64,000 nucleotides of DNA, taken from Candidatus Rokuibacteriota bacterium. Lineage in GTDB: Bacteria > Methylomirabilota > Methylomirabilia > Rokubacteriales > CSP1-6. Location: positions 1 through 64,000 of the forward strand of contig JAUSJX010000097.1 in the NCBI GenBank assembly GCA_030647435.1, in the 5' to 3' direction. A program made the translations under genes and the position numbers. The notes under the pieces are model-generated. The model ran no database searches and had not been told where the DNA came from. It saw only the letters and a list, made by a program, of their open reading frames with translations. Position 1 is the stretch's first letter. Each line of letters begins with the position of its first letter. Shown here piece after piece: positions 1 through 8,453 of this stretch.

Positions 1-93
1 GACCGCCGCGTCGGCTGCGAGGGGCTCCTGAGCTGCCTGTCTTTCAACGGCAACAAGATCATTACCACGGGCGGCGGAGGCATGGTGCTTACC
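1..93 (+). pseudogene. Internal fragment of a LegC-type DegT aminotransferase, opposite strand to its N-terminus
   Basis: Read on the plus strand, this stretch encodes SFNGNKIITTGGGGMVLT, the PLP-lysine loop typical of LegC-type (DegT/DnrJ/EryC1) aminotransferases; in the family it lies around residue 180-210. The match stops abruptly after MVLT at base 93. To the right, the minus strand encodes the N-terminus of the same kind of enzyme. The piece therefore cannot be read together with 94-300 in either orientation. It is either the visible end of an inverted internal segment of legC, a second copy, or a chimeric assembly join. The left side is cut by the window edge. Confidence 0.75.
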
Positions 94-300
94 CGCGGTG
101 CCGTTGACTGTGGCGACGGCGTGAGGCACGCCGGCATAGGCCGCCACCTCGCGCTCGAAGCGATCGACGAACGGCCCGACGGAGGAGACCCAGTTGGTGT
201 CGAGGCATTCCTTGAGGTACTTCCACTCGTTGCCGGCCAGATGCGGCACCGCATTGGGGATCACGCGCCGGGGGGGGATCACGCGCCGGGGCGTGCTCAC
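94..300 (-). CDS. legC: LegC-type nucleotide-sugar aminotransferase, N-terminal part only
   Basis: The GTG start at 300 overlaps the stop of the upstream epimerase (GTGA). The frame reads IPNAVPHLAGNEWKYLKE, then CLDTNWVSSVGPFVDRFE, then an AVATVNGTA stretch, which is the hallmark N-terminus of LegC-type PLP aminotransferases. These transaminate a 4-keto-6-deoxy nucleotide sugar in legionaminic acid synthesis. About 69 codons are recognisable; left of 94 the frame stays open but no longer resembles the family, because the sequence there matches on the other strand. This is the last visible gene of the minus-strand nonulosonate operon. The enzyme family is clear, but the integrity of the gene is not. 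Confidence 0.8.
256..288. repeat. Two 15-bp direct copies in the legC N-terminus
   Basis: GGGGATCACGCGCCG occurs at 256-270 and again at 274-288, a period of 18 bp. Because 18 is a multiple of three, the duplication stays in frame and simply repeats an RRVIP block at the very N-terminus of LegC. It looks like a replication-slippage product. Confidence 0.85.
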
Positions 301-1283
301 TGCGGCCGTCCTGCCCGTTCCCGCCATTCGTGATACCACGCGAAGGTCTCGCCGACACCGGTTTCCAGCGAGACCTGGGGGGAGAAGCCGGTCAGCGCCC
401 GCAAACGGCTCAGGTCGGGGCAGCGGCGCGCAACCGAGCCCGCCGGCGCCGGCAGGCGCTCGAGCACCGGCGCGATGTGCGCCATCTTCAGCACCAGACG
501 CGCCAGGTCCTCCACGCGCGTCTCCTCGGTGTCGTTGCCGATGTTGACGATCTGCCCCCACGCCGTCTGGGCCGCCATGAGCCGCAGCATGGCCTCGACC
601 GCATCGGACACGTGGCAGAACGCTCGGCGCTGGTCGGCGCCGTAAACCCGAAAGGGATCCTCACGGCGGAGCGCACGGAGCGACAGCTCCGGGATGACGT
701 GATCGACGCCCATCCGAGGACCGTAGACGTTGTGAAAGCGGCCGATCACTGCGTGAAGCCCGCGGGCGTGCGCCGTGTGAATCACGGCCGCCTCGCCGAG
801 GATCTTGCTCGCGGCGTAGGCGAAGCGCGGCGCGCGGATGTCTTCGATCGTCAGGGGCACGTCCTCGCCCGTCGGTACCGGCACCGTGCCGGCCGAGACG
901 CCGCCCGCGTAGGTCTCGCTGGTCGAAGCGAAGAAGAGAGCGCCCGACTCGGGTCCCAGCCAGTCGAGGAGGTGCATGAGGGCCAGCGTGTTGGTGCGCA
1001 CGACCCGGGCCGGGTCTGTCTCGACATTGCGCACGCCCACCACGGCCGCCAGCATGAAGACGTGATCCCACGCCCTCGGCAGCTCCGCAAGCGCGTCCGG
1101 GCGCGTCAGGTCCGCTTGAACGAGCGTGACGCTCGATCGGGCGCACAGCGTCTCGATCTCCGGGTCGCGCCGGCCGCGCGAGAGGTCGTCCACCAGGGTC
1201 AGCGTGTAGCCGTCGTTCGCGAGACGCGCCGCCAGGTGGTAGCCGATGAAGCCCGCCCCGCCGAGGATGAGCGCCCTAGGCAT
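297..1283 (-). CDS. NAD-dependent epimerase/dehydratase (LegB candidate)
   Basis: Extended short-chain dehydrogenase of 328 aa. The NAD-binding GGAGFIG lies at residues 8-14, an active-site STSE at about 120-123 and YAASK (Tyr156, Lys160) follow, as in nucleotide-sugar epimerases, UDP-xylose synthases and LegB-type 4,6-dehydratases. I chose the ATG at 1283 because GGAGFIG then sits at the normal distance from the start. The gene overlaps the dehydrogenase upstream by 8 bp and legC downstream by 4 bp. Its place directly before legC matches the legB-legC order reported in Campylobacter, so a 4,6-dehydratase feeding LegC is the best guess; a UXS- or epimerase-type activity is equally compatible with the motifs. 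Confidence 0.85.
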   Translation of the reverse strand: MPRALILGGAGFIGYHLAARLANDGYTLTLVDDLSRGRRDPEIETLCARSSVTLVQADLTRPDALAELPRAWDHVFMLAAVVGVRNVETDPARVVRTNTLALMHLLDWLGPESGALFFASTSETYAGGVSAGTVPVPTGEDVPLTIEDIRAPRFAYAASKILGEAAVIHTAHARGLHAVIGRFHNVYGPRMGVDHVIPELSLRALRREDPFRVYGADQRRAFCHVSDAVEAMLRLMAAQTAWGQIVNIGNDTEETRVEDLARLVLKMAHIAPVLERLPAPAGSVARRCPDLSRLRALTGFSPQVSLETGVGETFAWYHEWRERAGRPQ

Positions 1284-2568
1284 AGCCGATCCCCGCGTAG
1301 CGCACCCCGGCCCCGCGAACCGTCTCCTCATCGAGCATGCGCCAGCAGTCGTAGAGGAGGGCCGGCCGGCGCAGGCCCGGCAGGAGCCGCCCGAGGTCGA
1401 GTTTGGCGTACTCCGGATGGTTCGTGATGACGAGCACGGCGTCGGCGCCGTCGAAGGCGGCCTCGGGGGTCACCGGCTCAGCGCCGAGTCCCCGGATCAC
1501 GTCGGGGGCGACGAGGTAGTCATGCCCTCGAAGCTCGAGTCCCGCCACTCTCAAGAGCGGGAGCATGGAAACGATCGGCGTCCCGCGCATGTCGTCGGTC
1601 GGCGGCCAGCCCTTGTAGGCCCAGCCGAGCACGGACAGCCGGGCACCCTCCGCCCGCCCGCGCATCTCGCGGATCATGGCGATCAGCCGCTCGGCCACGT
1701 GAACCGGCAGGTGCTCGTTGAGCCCGCGCGCCTGGCCGACGAGCCATGGCGTGTAGCCGACCTCGCGCAAGGCACTCTGGAGGATGTAGGGGTCCTTGGA
1801 CAGGCACGCGCCGCCGACGAAGCCCGGCTTGGCCAGGTCGGGGCGCGGGTACTCGAAATTGGCTGCGCGGATCACCTCGAGCGGGTCGAGGCCCCAGCGC
1901 TCGGCCATCAGCGCGACCTCGTTGCCGTACGAGTAGATGAGGTCGGTGTGACAGTTGTTCGCGAGCTTGACGAGCTCGGCTGCCTCGAGCGAGGAGACGG
2001 TGACGACCCGACGGGTGACGCGGCGGAAGAGCGCCGCCGCGGCCTCCGCGCTCTCGGGGTCGAGGCCGCCCACCACCTGAGGCAGCTCTTCCAGCTCGCG
2101 AAGCGCCTGCCCCTGGATGGTCCGCTCGGGCGCGAAGGCCAGCCGCGCCCGCCCCCACCGCGTGACGAGCTCCGGCAGCACCACGGCCCGGCTCGCGCCG
2201 ACGGGCACCGTGCTGCGAACGATCACGAGCGCGCCGGGCGCGCAGCGCAGGGCGACGTGCCCCGCGGCGGCGCGGAGGTTGGCAAGCTCGGGGGCGTGGG
2301 TGTCGGGGTTGACGGGCGTGGAGACACAGATGATGGCCGCGTCCACGCCGCCCTCGGGCAAGGCCGGCCCGACGTGGAGCCGGTCGCCCAGGAAGGCACG
2401 AAGACCCTCCTCGAGCCCCGGCTCGAAGAGATGCGGCCGACCCTTTCCGAGCGCGTCGAGGACGGCGGGAGACGTGTCCACGCCGTGGACGGTGAAGCCC
2501 TTGCGCGCCAGCGTCACCGCCAGCGTCAGGCCCACATACCCCAGCCCAACCACGCCGACGCTGTTCAT
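1276..2568 (-). CDS. UDP-sugar 6-dehydrogenase (WecC/Ugd family)
   Basis: This 430-aa protein is a four-electron nucleotide-sugar dehydrogenase that oxidises the C6 hydroxyl to a uronic acid with two NAD. GLGYVG at residues 8-13 binds NAD, FAPER is near 145, and the catalytic thiol Cys255 sits in GGACLSKD. The FAPER motif and overall length resemble UDP-ManNAc and UDP-GlcNAc dehydrogenases (WecC, WbpA) more than UDP-glucose dehydrogenase, but the substrate cannot be fixed from sequence. The ATG at 2568 lies 2 bp after the upstream gene. Its presence suggests the surface glycan contains a uronic acid as well as a nonulosonic acid. Confidence 0.9.
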   Translation of the reverse strand: MNSVGVVGLGYVGLTLAVTLARKGFTVHGVDTSPAVLDALGKGRPHLFEPGLEEGLRAFLGDRLHVGPALPEGGVDAAIICVSTPVNPDTHAPELANLRAAAGHVALRCAPGALVIVRSTVPVGASRAVVLPELVTRWGRARLAFAPERTIQGQALRELEELPQVVGGLDPESAEAAAALFRRVTRRVVTVSSLEAAELVKLANNCHTDLIYSYGNEVALMAERWGLDPLEVIRAANFEYPRPDLAKPGFVGGACLSKDPYILQSALREVGYTPWLVGQARGLNEHLPVHVAERLIAMIREMRGRAEGARLSVLGWAYKGWPPTDDMRGTPIVSMLPLLRVAGLELRGHDYLVAPDVIRGLGAEPVTPEAAFDGADAVLVITNHPEYAKLDLGRLLPGLRRPALLYDCWRMLDEETVRGAGVRYAGIGYA

Positions 2569-2570
2569 GG

Positions 2571-3626
2571 TTAGTCGAGCAGCCCCTCGGCGACGTCGCG
2601 GTTGGCCTTCTCGAGGTCGTGGACCCGCCCGACGTCGAGCCAGTACTCGCGGATCAGATGGGCCGCCACGACGCGCCCGCGGTCGACCAGCGTCCGGATC
2701 ATGTCCGTGGCGTCGAAGTACTCCCCTGCCGGAATCAGCTCGATCGCGCCCGGATCGAGCAGGTAGATCCCGGCGTTGACCGGAAACTCCTTGCGCGGCT
2801 TCTCCTCCACGCGGGTGACGCGCCCGTCGTGGAGCGTGAACTCGCCATAGGGGATGTCCACCTGGTGGATCGACACGCCCACGGTCATCGCGGCGGTCTC
2901 GTGGCCCCGGTGGAAGTCCCACATCGCGCGGAAGTCGCACTTGGTCAGGATGTCGGCGTTGACGACGAAGAAGGGGGCGTCGAGGCGGTCCCGCAGGAGC
3001 GTCAGCGCCCCCATGGTCCCGAGCGGCTTGGGCTCGAGCGCGTAGTCGATGCGCACGCCCAAGCGGCTGCCGTCGCCCAGGCGCTCCCGGATCATCTCCG
3101 ACTTGTGGTGGAGCGCGATCGTGATGTCGCCGATGCCCGACTGGCGCAGCCGCTCGATCATGATCTCGATCAACGGCCTGCCGCCCACGGCAATGAGCGG
3201 CTTGGGCGTTGACTCCGTCAGCGGCCGGAGTCGCCGGCCCTCGCCGCCCGCCATGATCACGGCCGGGGTCGGCAGAGGCGGCGGCACCAGGAGGTCCTCG
3301 AGCCGCAGCAGACCCACCACGCGCCGCTCGGCGTCGAGCAGCGGCAGGTGCCGCACGGACCGCGTGCGCATGAACTGGAGCGCCTCCGTGGCGGACAGGC
3401 CGGCCGGCCCCACCAGCGGAGCGCGGTTGACGACCTCGTCCACTTTGGCGTCGAGGGACGCGCCGCGAAGCATGGCCCGGCGGATGTCGCCGTCGGTGAC
3501 GACTCCTGCCAGCCGGCCGTCGGCGTCAACCACGAGCACGATCTGCTTGCCGCTCCGGGTCATGGCCTCGAGGACGTCACGCAGGCTCGCGCCCAGGCCC
3601 AGGATGCAGCCGGCAAGATCGGCCAT
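2571..3626 (-). CDS. ptmE: CBS-domain/sugar-1-phosphate nucleotidyltransferase (PtmE-like)
   Basis: The 351-aa protein has two CBS motifs (about residues 10-115) followed by a nucleotidyltransferase domain whose signature MAGGEGRRLRPLTE-STPKP begins near residue 125. This CBS-NTase fusion is typical of PtmE, which in the Campylobacter legionaminate pathway makes a GDP-activated glucosamine; here that role is inferred from fold and neighbours. The ATG at 3626 shares its A with the stop of the 2-epimerase gene (TGATG). The CBS pair may bind an adenine nucleotide and regulate activity. RmlA-like or mannose-1-phosphate guanylyltransferase activity is possible. Confidence 0.85.
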   Translation of the reverse strand: MADLAGCILGLGASLRDVLEAMTRSGKQIVLVVDADGRLAGVVTDGDIRRAMLRGASLDAKVDEVVNRAPLVGPAGLSATEALQFMRTRSVRHLPLLDAERRVVGLLRLEDLLVPPPLPTPAVIMAGGEGRRLRPLTESTPKPLIAVGGRPLIEIMIERLRQSGIGDITIALHHKSEMIRERLGDGSRLGVRIDYALEPKPLGTMGALTLLRDRLDAPFFVVNADILTKCDFRAMWDFHRGHETAAMTVGVSIHQVDIPYGEFTLHDGRVTRVEEKPRKEFPVNAGIYLLDPGAIELIPAGEYFDATDMIRTLVDRGRVVAAHLIREYWLDVGRVHDLEKANRDVAEGLLD

Positions 3627-4804
3627 CAGGCGCCTCCCGTAGGGTCGGCGAAACGCTTCTGGACCAGGCGGGCATCGAGCGGGACGGTCCGCAGGACCTC
3701 GACGATGCGCGGGGCGGCGCGGCCGTCGCCATAGGGGTTCCCCGCCGCCCGCGCGATCGCGCGGAATGCGGGCGCCTGCGCCGCCTCGATGCCGCGCAGG
3801 ATGTCCTCGCGCGAGGGCTTGACGTCGATCACGTTGCCGCCGCGGAGGCGGCCGCGCTGGCGAGCGCCGACGTTGACAACGGGCAGCCCGAAGGACGGCG
3901 CCTCGATGAGCCCGCTCGAGGAGTTGCCGATCATCAGGTCGGCGTGGCGGAGCAGCGAGAGGTAGAGGCGCTCGCCGAGGCTCCGCACGAGCCGGCAGCG
4001 CCGCGGGTGGCGCGCCGCGAATTCCTCGAGGCGCTCTATGATGAGCCGGCCCGACGTGTCGGCGTTCGGATAGGTGACGACGAGCGTGCCGTCGGTCTTC
4101 TCGAGCGCGGCCAGCAGCTCCTCGACGTGGGACGCCGTCTCGCGGTACTCGAGGGTCACGGGATGGAAGGTCACGAGGAGCCACGGGCCGTCGAGGGGCA
4201 GGTCGAGCTCGCGCGCCAGGGCGTCCCTCGACAGCGGCGCCGTGGTGGCGATCCTGTCGAGTCCCGGCGCGCCGACAGCGTGGATGCGCCAGGCCTCCTC
4301 GCTCATGTGCGCGATGCGGCGCGCGTGGACCTCGGCCGAGGCAAAGTGGAGATGGGCCAGCTTGGTGATCGCGTGGCGGATCTGGTTGTCCATCGCGCCT
4401 TCGGACACCTCGCCGCCGTGGATGTGGGCGACGGGGAGCGCGAAGGGCAAGGCCGCCACCGCTGCGGCCAGCATCTCGAAGCGGTCGCCGAGCACGACGA
4501 CGAGGTTGGGGCGCTGACGGGCGAAGGCGCGCGCGAAGCCCTCGACCCCGCGCCCCGTCGAGGCGGCGATCGCCTCGGGTGAATCACCCGGTTCGAGCAT
4601 GGGCACGCGCTCGGCAATGGGGACGCCGTCGGCCTCGATCTCGCCCACGGTCGAGCCGAACTCTGGAGCAAGGTGCATCCCGGCCGCGAAGAGGACCAGC
4701 TCGAGGTCGGACGCCCGGCGGATGCCGTCGAGCACCGGTCTCAGGTGGCCGTAGTCCGAGCGGCTGACCGTGACGACTCCGATGCGGCGCGTGCCGACCG
4801 TCAT
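3626..4804 (-). CDS. legG: Hydrolysing UDP-N-acetylglucosamine 2-epimerase (NeuC/LegG family)
   Basis: The 392-aa GT-B-fold enzyme is of the NeuC/LegG type: it removes the nucleotide and inverts C2 to give a free mannosamine-type sugar for the synthase next door. Visible family features are VSRSDYGHL near the N-terminus, LGDRFE, HIHGGE and GNSSSGLIEAPSFGLP. The ATG at 4804 gives a 4-bp ATGA overlap with the synthase gene and puts the first beta strand at the start. A NeuC-type epimerase argues for a neuraminate or legionaminate route and against pseudaminate, which uses PseG. Confidence 0.92.
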   Translation of the reverse strand: MTVGTRRIGVVTVSRSDYGHLRPVLDGIRRASDLELVLFAAGMHLAPEFGSTVGEIEADGVPIAERVPMLEPGDSPEAIAASTGRGVEGFARAFARQRPNLVVVLGDRFEMLAAAVAALPFALPVAHIHGGEVSEGAMDNQIRHAITKLAHLHFASAEVHARRIAHMSEEAWRIHAVGAPGLDRIATTAPLSRDALARELDLPLDGPWLLVTFHPVTLEYRETASHVEELLAALEKTDGTLVVTYPNADTSGRLIIERLEEFAARHPRRCRLVRSLGERLYLSLLRHADLMIGNSSSGLIEAPSFGLPVVNVGARQRGRLRGGNVIDVKPSREDILRGIEAAQAPAFRAIARAAGNPYGDGRAAPRIVEVLRTVPLDARLVQKRFADPTGGA

Positions 4805-5868
4805 GGCTTGCCGACCGCTTCCCACGGAATCACCTCGTCGGCGGCGACGTCCCGAGTGAGGCGGCAGCCCAGGAGACGCGGCAGTTCGGCCGGGGAAATG
4901 CCCGTGCCGGGACGCTTGATCACGATATCGCCGGCCGCGAGGGACTCACCCGCCCTGAGGGCACGCGCCGCCACCAGGCTCTTGCGCGCCACGCGCCGCG
5001 TGTCGGCTTCGGAGGGCATCGGCCGCTTGACACCGTCGCCGATGGCAGATTCTACGTTGCGGATCGCCCGCACCATGGCCGCGAAGGTGGGCGGATCGAG
5101 GGAGGCACGGTGGTCGGGGCCCGTCAGGCTCGTGTCGAGCGTCAGGTGCTTCTCGATGATCTGCGCGCCGCGCGCGGCCGCGGCGACGGCGATCTCGATG
5201 CCGAGCGTGTGGTCGGAGAAGCCGATAGGGCAGCCGAGGCGGGCCGCCAGCGTGTCCATGGCGCGCAGGTTGGTCTCGGCGCCCGGCGCCGGATAGGCGG
5301 AGAGGCAGTGGAGGACGGCCAGCGGCGGATCGCCCGCCAAGCGAATGGCCGCCACCGCCTGCTCGACCTCCTCCAGGCTCGACATGCCGGTCGAGAGGAT
5401 CATCGGACGGGCCTTCGCGGCCACGTGCCGCAAAAGCGGGAGATTGGTGATCTCACCCGAGGGAACCTTGAAGAGCGCCACGCCGAGCGCGTCGAGGACA
5501 TCCGCGCTCTCCTCGTCGAAGGGCGCCGAGAAGAAGATGAGGCCGTGCTTGGCCGCGCGATCCTTGAGCTCGGCCAGGACCTCGAGGCTCAGCTCGAGGC
5601 GGGCCAGCATGTCGCGCTGGCTCTCGCCAGCGCCCGTCGTCTCGACCTGGTAGCCGGCCTTGGGCGCGCCACGGGTCAGCAACGCGTCCACGCGAAAGGT
5701 CTGGAACTTGACGGCATCGGCGCCGCACTCGGCCGCCGCGTCCACCAGACGCCGCGCCAGCGCCGGATCGCCGTTGTGGTTCACACCCGCCTCGGCCACG
5801 ATGAAGACGGAGGCGCCCGGACCGATCCGCCGCTCGCCGATCGCGAAGGGACGGGCTCCGGCGCTCAC
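4801..5868 (-). CDS. legI: Nonulosonic acid synthase (NeuB/LegI family)
   Basis: The 355-aa enzyme condenses an N-acylmannosamine-type sugar with phosphoenolpyruvate to a nine-carbon ulosonic acid. It shows the NeuB TIM-barrel signatures EAGVNHNGD, DAVKFQTF, FSAPFDEES, KVPSGE, ILSTGMS and GFSDHT, followed by a C-terminal SAF/antifreeze-like domain from about residue 290 (KSLVAARAL, RPGTGISP). Length is normal. ATGA overlaps join it to the GT-B-like gene upstream and the 2-epimerase downstream, so stoichiometric production is likely. LegI is preferred over NeuB because of the LegC and PtmE neighbours. Confidence 0.93.
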   Translation of the reverse strand: MSAGARPFAIGERRIGPGASVFIVAEAGVNHNGDPALARRLVDAAAECGADAVKFQTFRVDALLTRGAPKAGYQVETTGAGESQRDMLARLELSLEVLAELKDRAAKHGLIFFSAPFDEESADVLDALGVALFKVPSGEITNLPLLRHVAAKARPMILSTGMSSLEEVEQAVAAIRLAGDPPLAVLHCLSAYPAPGAETNLRAMDTLAARLGCPIGFSDHTLGIEIAVAAAARGAQIIEKHLTLDTSLTGPDHRASLDPPTFAAMVRAIRNVESAIGDGVKRPMPSEADTRRVARKSLVAARALRAGESLAAGDIVIKRPGTGISPAELPRLLGCRLTRDVAADEVIPWEAVGKP

Positions 5869-7826
5869 CGCGCCGCCTCCTGCGCCCGCTCGCGGCGGAT
5901 CTCGTCCACCGCGGCGAGGAGCCGGGCGCCGAGCCGGCCGTCCACCGGATGGACGTAGCGCGAAGAGAAGGCGCGCCCGCGCCTGACGAGATCAGCGCGC
6001 GCGGCGGGGTCGTCGAGCACCCGGCGGAGCGCGGCCGCGAGCCCCGCGGCGTCACCCAGGTCGACTCGGACCACAGCACCCGCGCTGACGTAAGGCAGCA
6101 TGTATTCGCCCTCAAAATCCTTGCCCGGCGTCTGCACGGCCACCACCGGGCAGTCCATCGCCATGGCCTCGAGCCCGGCCATCGACGTAACCATGACCGC
6201 GGCGTCGGCACCGGCAAAAAGACGGTGGATGTCGTAGTCCTTGGTCAGGATGGCGTCGGCGCATCCCCACTCGCCCACTTGTTTCCTGAGCCGGGCGAGG
6301 TCCTCGTTCGGGTGGACCTTCACGACGACGTCCACCCCGCCGAGACTCCGCGCCGCGCCGTACATGGTCCGGTAGAGCGCCTCTCGCTCCTGGGCCGAGA
6401 AGAGCATCGAGACGTACTTCGAGACGAGCACGATCAGCGGCCGCTCGGGCAGAAGCCCAAAGTCGCGGCAGATCTCTTCACGCAGGCGCGCCGGCGGCAC
6501 GAGCCGCGCCGCGTTCGAGCGCGGGTCGCCGACGGCCGAGACGCGGGCCGGGGCCACGCCTTCCTCCGTCACCAGAGCCTGGCGGAGATGCTCGCCGATG
6601 ACGAGGATCCGATCGCCGACATCGAAGGCGTTGGTCCTGTCGCGCGAGAGGATGAGCGTGCCGGAACAGAGCACCGACGGGATGCCGCGCGCCCGCGCCA
6701 CCAGAGCGGCGGCGCGCTCGGCGTAGCGCCGGTCGCTGGTGATGACGACCGCCTCCGGCTGCAGGGCGTCGAAGGCCCGGAAGGCCGCTTCCTGGTGCAG
6801 CAGCGCTGTGAGCAGGCTCTGCTCGACCGCCGAGCGCAGGAAGGGGCGCAGCACGGGCAGAAGCGACACGCCGTGCCACTCGAGCCGAGCGGCCAGGCCA
6901 GGGTCGCTCTCGATGCGCCGCCATGCCCGCCTGAGGACGGGCCGGTAGCGGCGCACAAGGGTCGCCGCCTCGTCCCGAGGCAGGTAGTCCATGGCAAAAC
7001 CCGCAGGCACCCCGGCGCGGGCCAGCCCCTCGACACGCGCTTCGAGCTCCGGATCGTCGTTGGAGCTTGCCACGACGCACGCCTTCGCCCCCGCCGCCCG
7101 CACGGCTTCCACGAGGGGATCGACGACGAAGTGGTGCCTGCTGCGGCAGGTGATGAAGAGGAGACGGCGGCCTTCTCCCCCCGCGAACGCCGGCGCACCG
7201 CGGCGTGGCTGGTCGAGCAGGGCGCGGAGACGCAGGCGTTCCTCGCGAGGGAAGAGCGCGGCGTACGCGCGCGCGAACGCCCATGGCAGGGGGCTCCGCG
7301 CCGCGACGCCCACCGGGATGTCGCGCCCGCGCGCGAGCAATCGCGCCAGCCGCTCGGGCACCGAGGCGCCGCTCAGCAACCGGATCGCCTCCGGCTTGAC
7401 CTCGTCCAAGACCTGTTCGAGCACGCCCACGCGCTCCATGACCTCGAGGCGGAGCAAAAGCGCCTTCGAGACCGTCAGGAGGTCGGGCAGCCAGATGCCG
7501 CGGTAGCGCAGTGCAGGCTCGCGGTCGGAGTCCGGCCACCAGCCGGCGACGAGGCGCCGCGTCCCCTGCGCGAGCGCGCGGGAGTCGACCTTGAAGGACT
7601 CGTCGTCGTAGTATCGGACCGTGGACCCCGCCGGGAGCGCCGCCGCGTCCACGAGCTGGCGCGCCGTCAGCACCGACACCTCGTGCTCCCGCGAGAGCCG
7701 TGCGGCGGCCCGCGCCACCGCGGCACGGTAGCGACGCACGTACCATGCGTAGAGCCGCCGCACCCACGGCCGTCGGAACTCGCCGATGCTGCGCGTGGCC
7801 TCGGTGACGAGGAGGACGCGGCTCAT
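5865..7826 (-). CDS. GT-B-like surface-polysaccharide protein, function unknown
   Basis: This 653-aa protein has no recognisable signal peptide. The C-terminal third looks like the donor half of a GT-B glycosyltransferase or CDP-glycerol/2-epimerase-like fold: VVVKVHPNEDL, a DYDIHRLFAGADA stretch, then TSMAGLEAMAMDCPVVAVQTPG. The middle (residues about 220-330) begins with a second Rossmann-like strand, LLFITCRSRHHF. The first 200 residues are Arg-rich and unassigned. Position between the acyltransferase and the synthase, with overlaps on both sides, suggests a cytoplasmic transferase using the CMP-nonulosonate or a precursor. No specific substrate can be assigned. Confidence 0.8.
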   Translation of the reverse strand: MSRVLLVTEATRSIGEFRRPWVRRLYAWYVRRYRAAVARAAARLSREHEVSVLTARQLVDAAALPAGSTVRYYDDESFKVDSRALAQGTRRLVAGWWPDSDREPALRYRGIWLPDLLTVSKALLLRLEVMERVGVLEQVLDEVKPEAIRLLSGASVPERLARLLARGRDIPVGVAARSPLPWAFARAYAALFPREERLRLRALLDQPRRGAPAFAGGEGRRLLFITCRSRHHFVVDPLVEAVRAAGAKACVVASSNDDPELEARVEGLARAGVPAGFAMDYLPRDEAATLVRRYRPVLRRAWRRIESDPGLAARLEWHGVSLLPVLRPFLRSAVEQSLLTALLHQEAAFRAFDALQPEAVVITSDRRYAERAAALVARARGIPSVLCSGTLILSRDRTNAFDVGDRILVIGEHLRQALVTEEGVAPARVSAVGDPRSNAARLVPPARLREEICRDFGLLPERPLIVLVSKYVSMLFSAQEREALYRTMYGAARSLGGVDVVVKVHPNEDLARLRKQVGEWGCADAILTKDYDIHRLFAGADAAVMVTSMAGLEAMAMDCPVVAVQTPGKDFEGEYMLPYVSAGAVVRVDLGDAAGLAAALRRVLDDPAARADLVRRGRAFSSRYVHPVDGRLGARLLAAVDEIRRERAQEAAR

Positions 7827-8446
7827 GTGCGGGCCCCGGCCGGTTTGGCCGGCACGCCCATCACCGTAGCGCCCGGCGTGACGTCATGGGTCACGACGGC
7901 GCCGGCCGCCACGGTCGCTCCTGCGCCCACGGTGATCCCCGGAAGCAGCACGGCACCCGCGCCGATAAAGACGCCGGCCTCGACGATGACGGTGCCCGAC
8001 AGGACAGCGCCCGGCGAGATATAGGCGTGGTCGCCGATCCGGCACTCGTGCTCGATCACAACACCGCTGTAGATGACCGCGTTGTCGCCGACCACGACGT
8101 GGGCGCCGAGCACGCCGCCGGGAAACACCACGCTGCCTTCGCCGATCGCGCTCGAGCGCGAGACGACGGCGCGGGGATGGACCAGGCTGGGCGCTTCGAT
8201 GCCGGCCGATTTGAGGAGGGCGAAGAGGGTGGCCCGCTGAGTGAGCGCGGTGTTGCCCACTCCCACGATGGCCCCGTCGATCTTTCCGGCGCGCGCGAGC
8301 GCCGCCACATCCTTGTCCACGCCCAGCACGCCGGGGCCCTTCGACCGGTCGGTGAAGCCCGCCACCGTCCAGCCGCACTCGGCCGCGAGGTCGGCGACGG
8401 CCCGCCCGTGCCCGCCCGCGCCCAGGATCAGCAGCCGCCCGGCCAT
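7823..8446 (-). CDS. NeuD/PglD-like hexapeptide acyltransferase
   Basis: The 207-aa protein has an N-terminal Rossmann-type PglD_N domain (LLILGAGGHGRAVADLA) and a left-handed beta-helix of hexapeptide repeats from about residue 90 (IGEGSVVFPGG, VVVGDNAV, IGDHAYISPGAVLSG). Such enzymes transfer acetyl from acetyl-CoA to a sugar amine (LegH, PglD, PseH-like roles) or hydroxyl (NeuD). In this operon it is the candidate for N-acetylating the LegC product. Its stop overlaps the next gene by 4 bp. Confidence 0.9.
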   Translation of the reverse strand: MAGRLLILGAGGHGRAVADLAAECGWTVAGFTDRSKGPGVLGVDKDVAALARAGKIDGAIVGVGNTALTQRATLFALLKSAGIEAPSLVHPRAVVSRSSAIGEGSVVFPGGVLGAHVVVGDNAVIYSGVVIEHECRIGDHAYISPGAVLSGTVIVEAGVFIGAGAVLLPGITVGAGATVAAGAVVTHDVTPGATVMGVPAKPAGART

Positions 8447-8453
8447 GGTCCCT

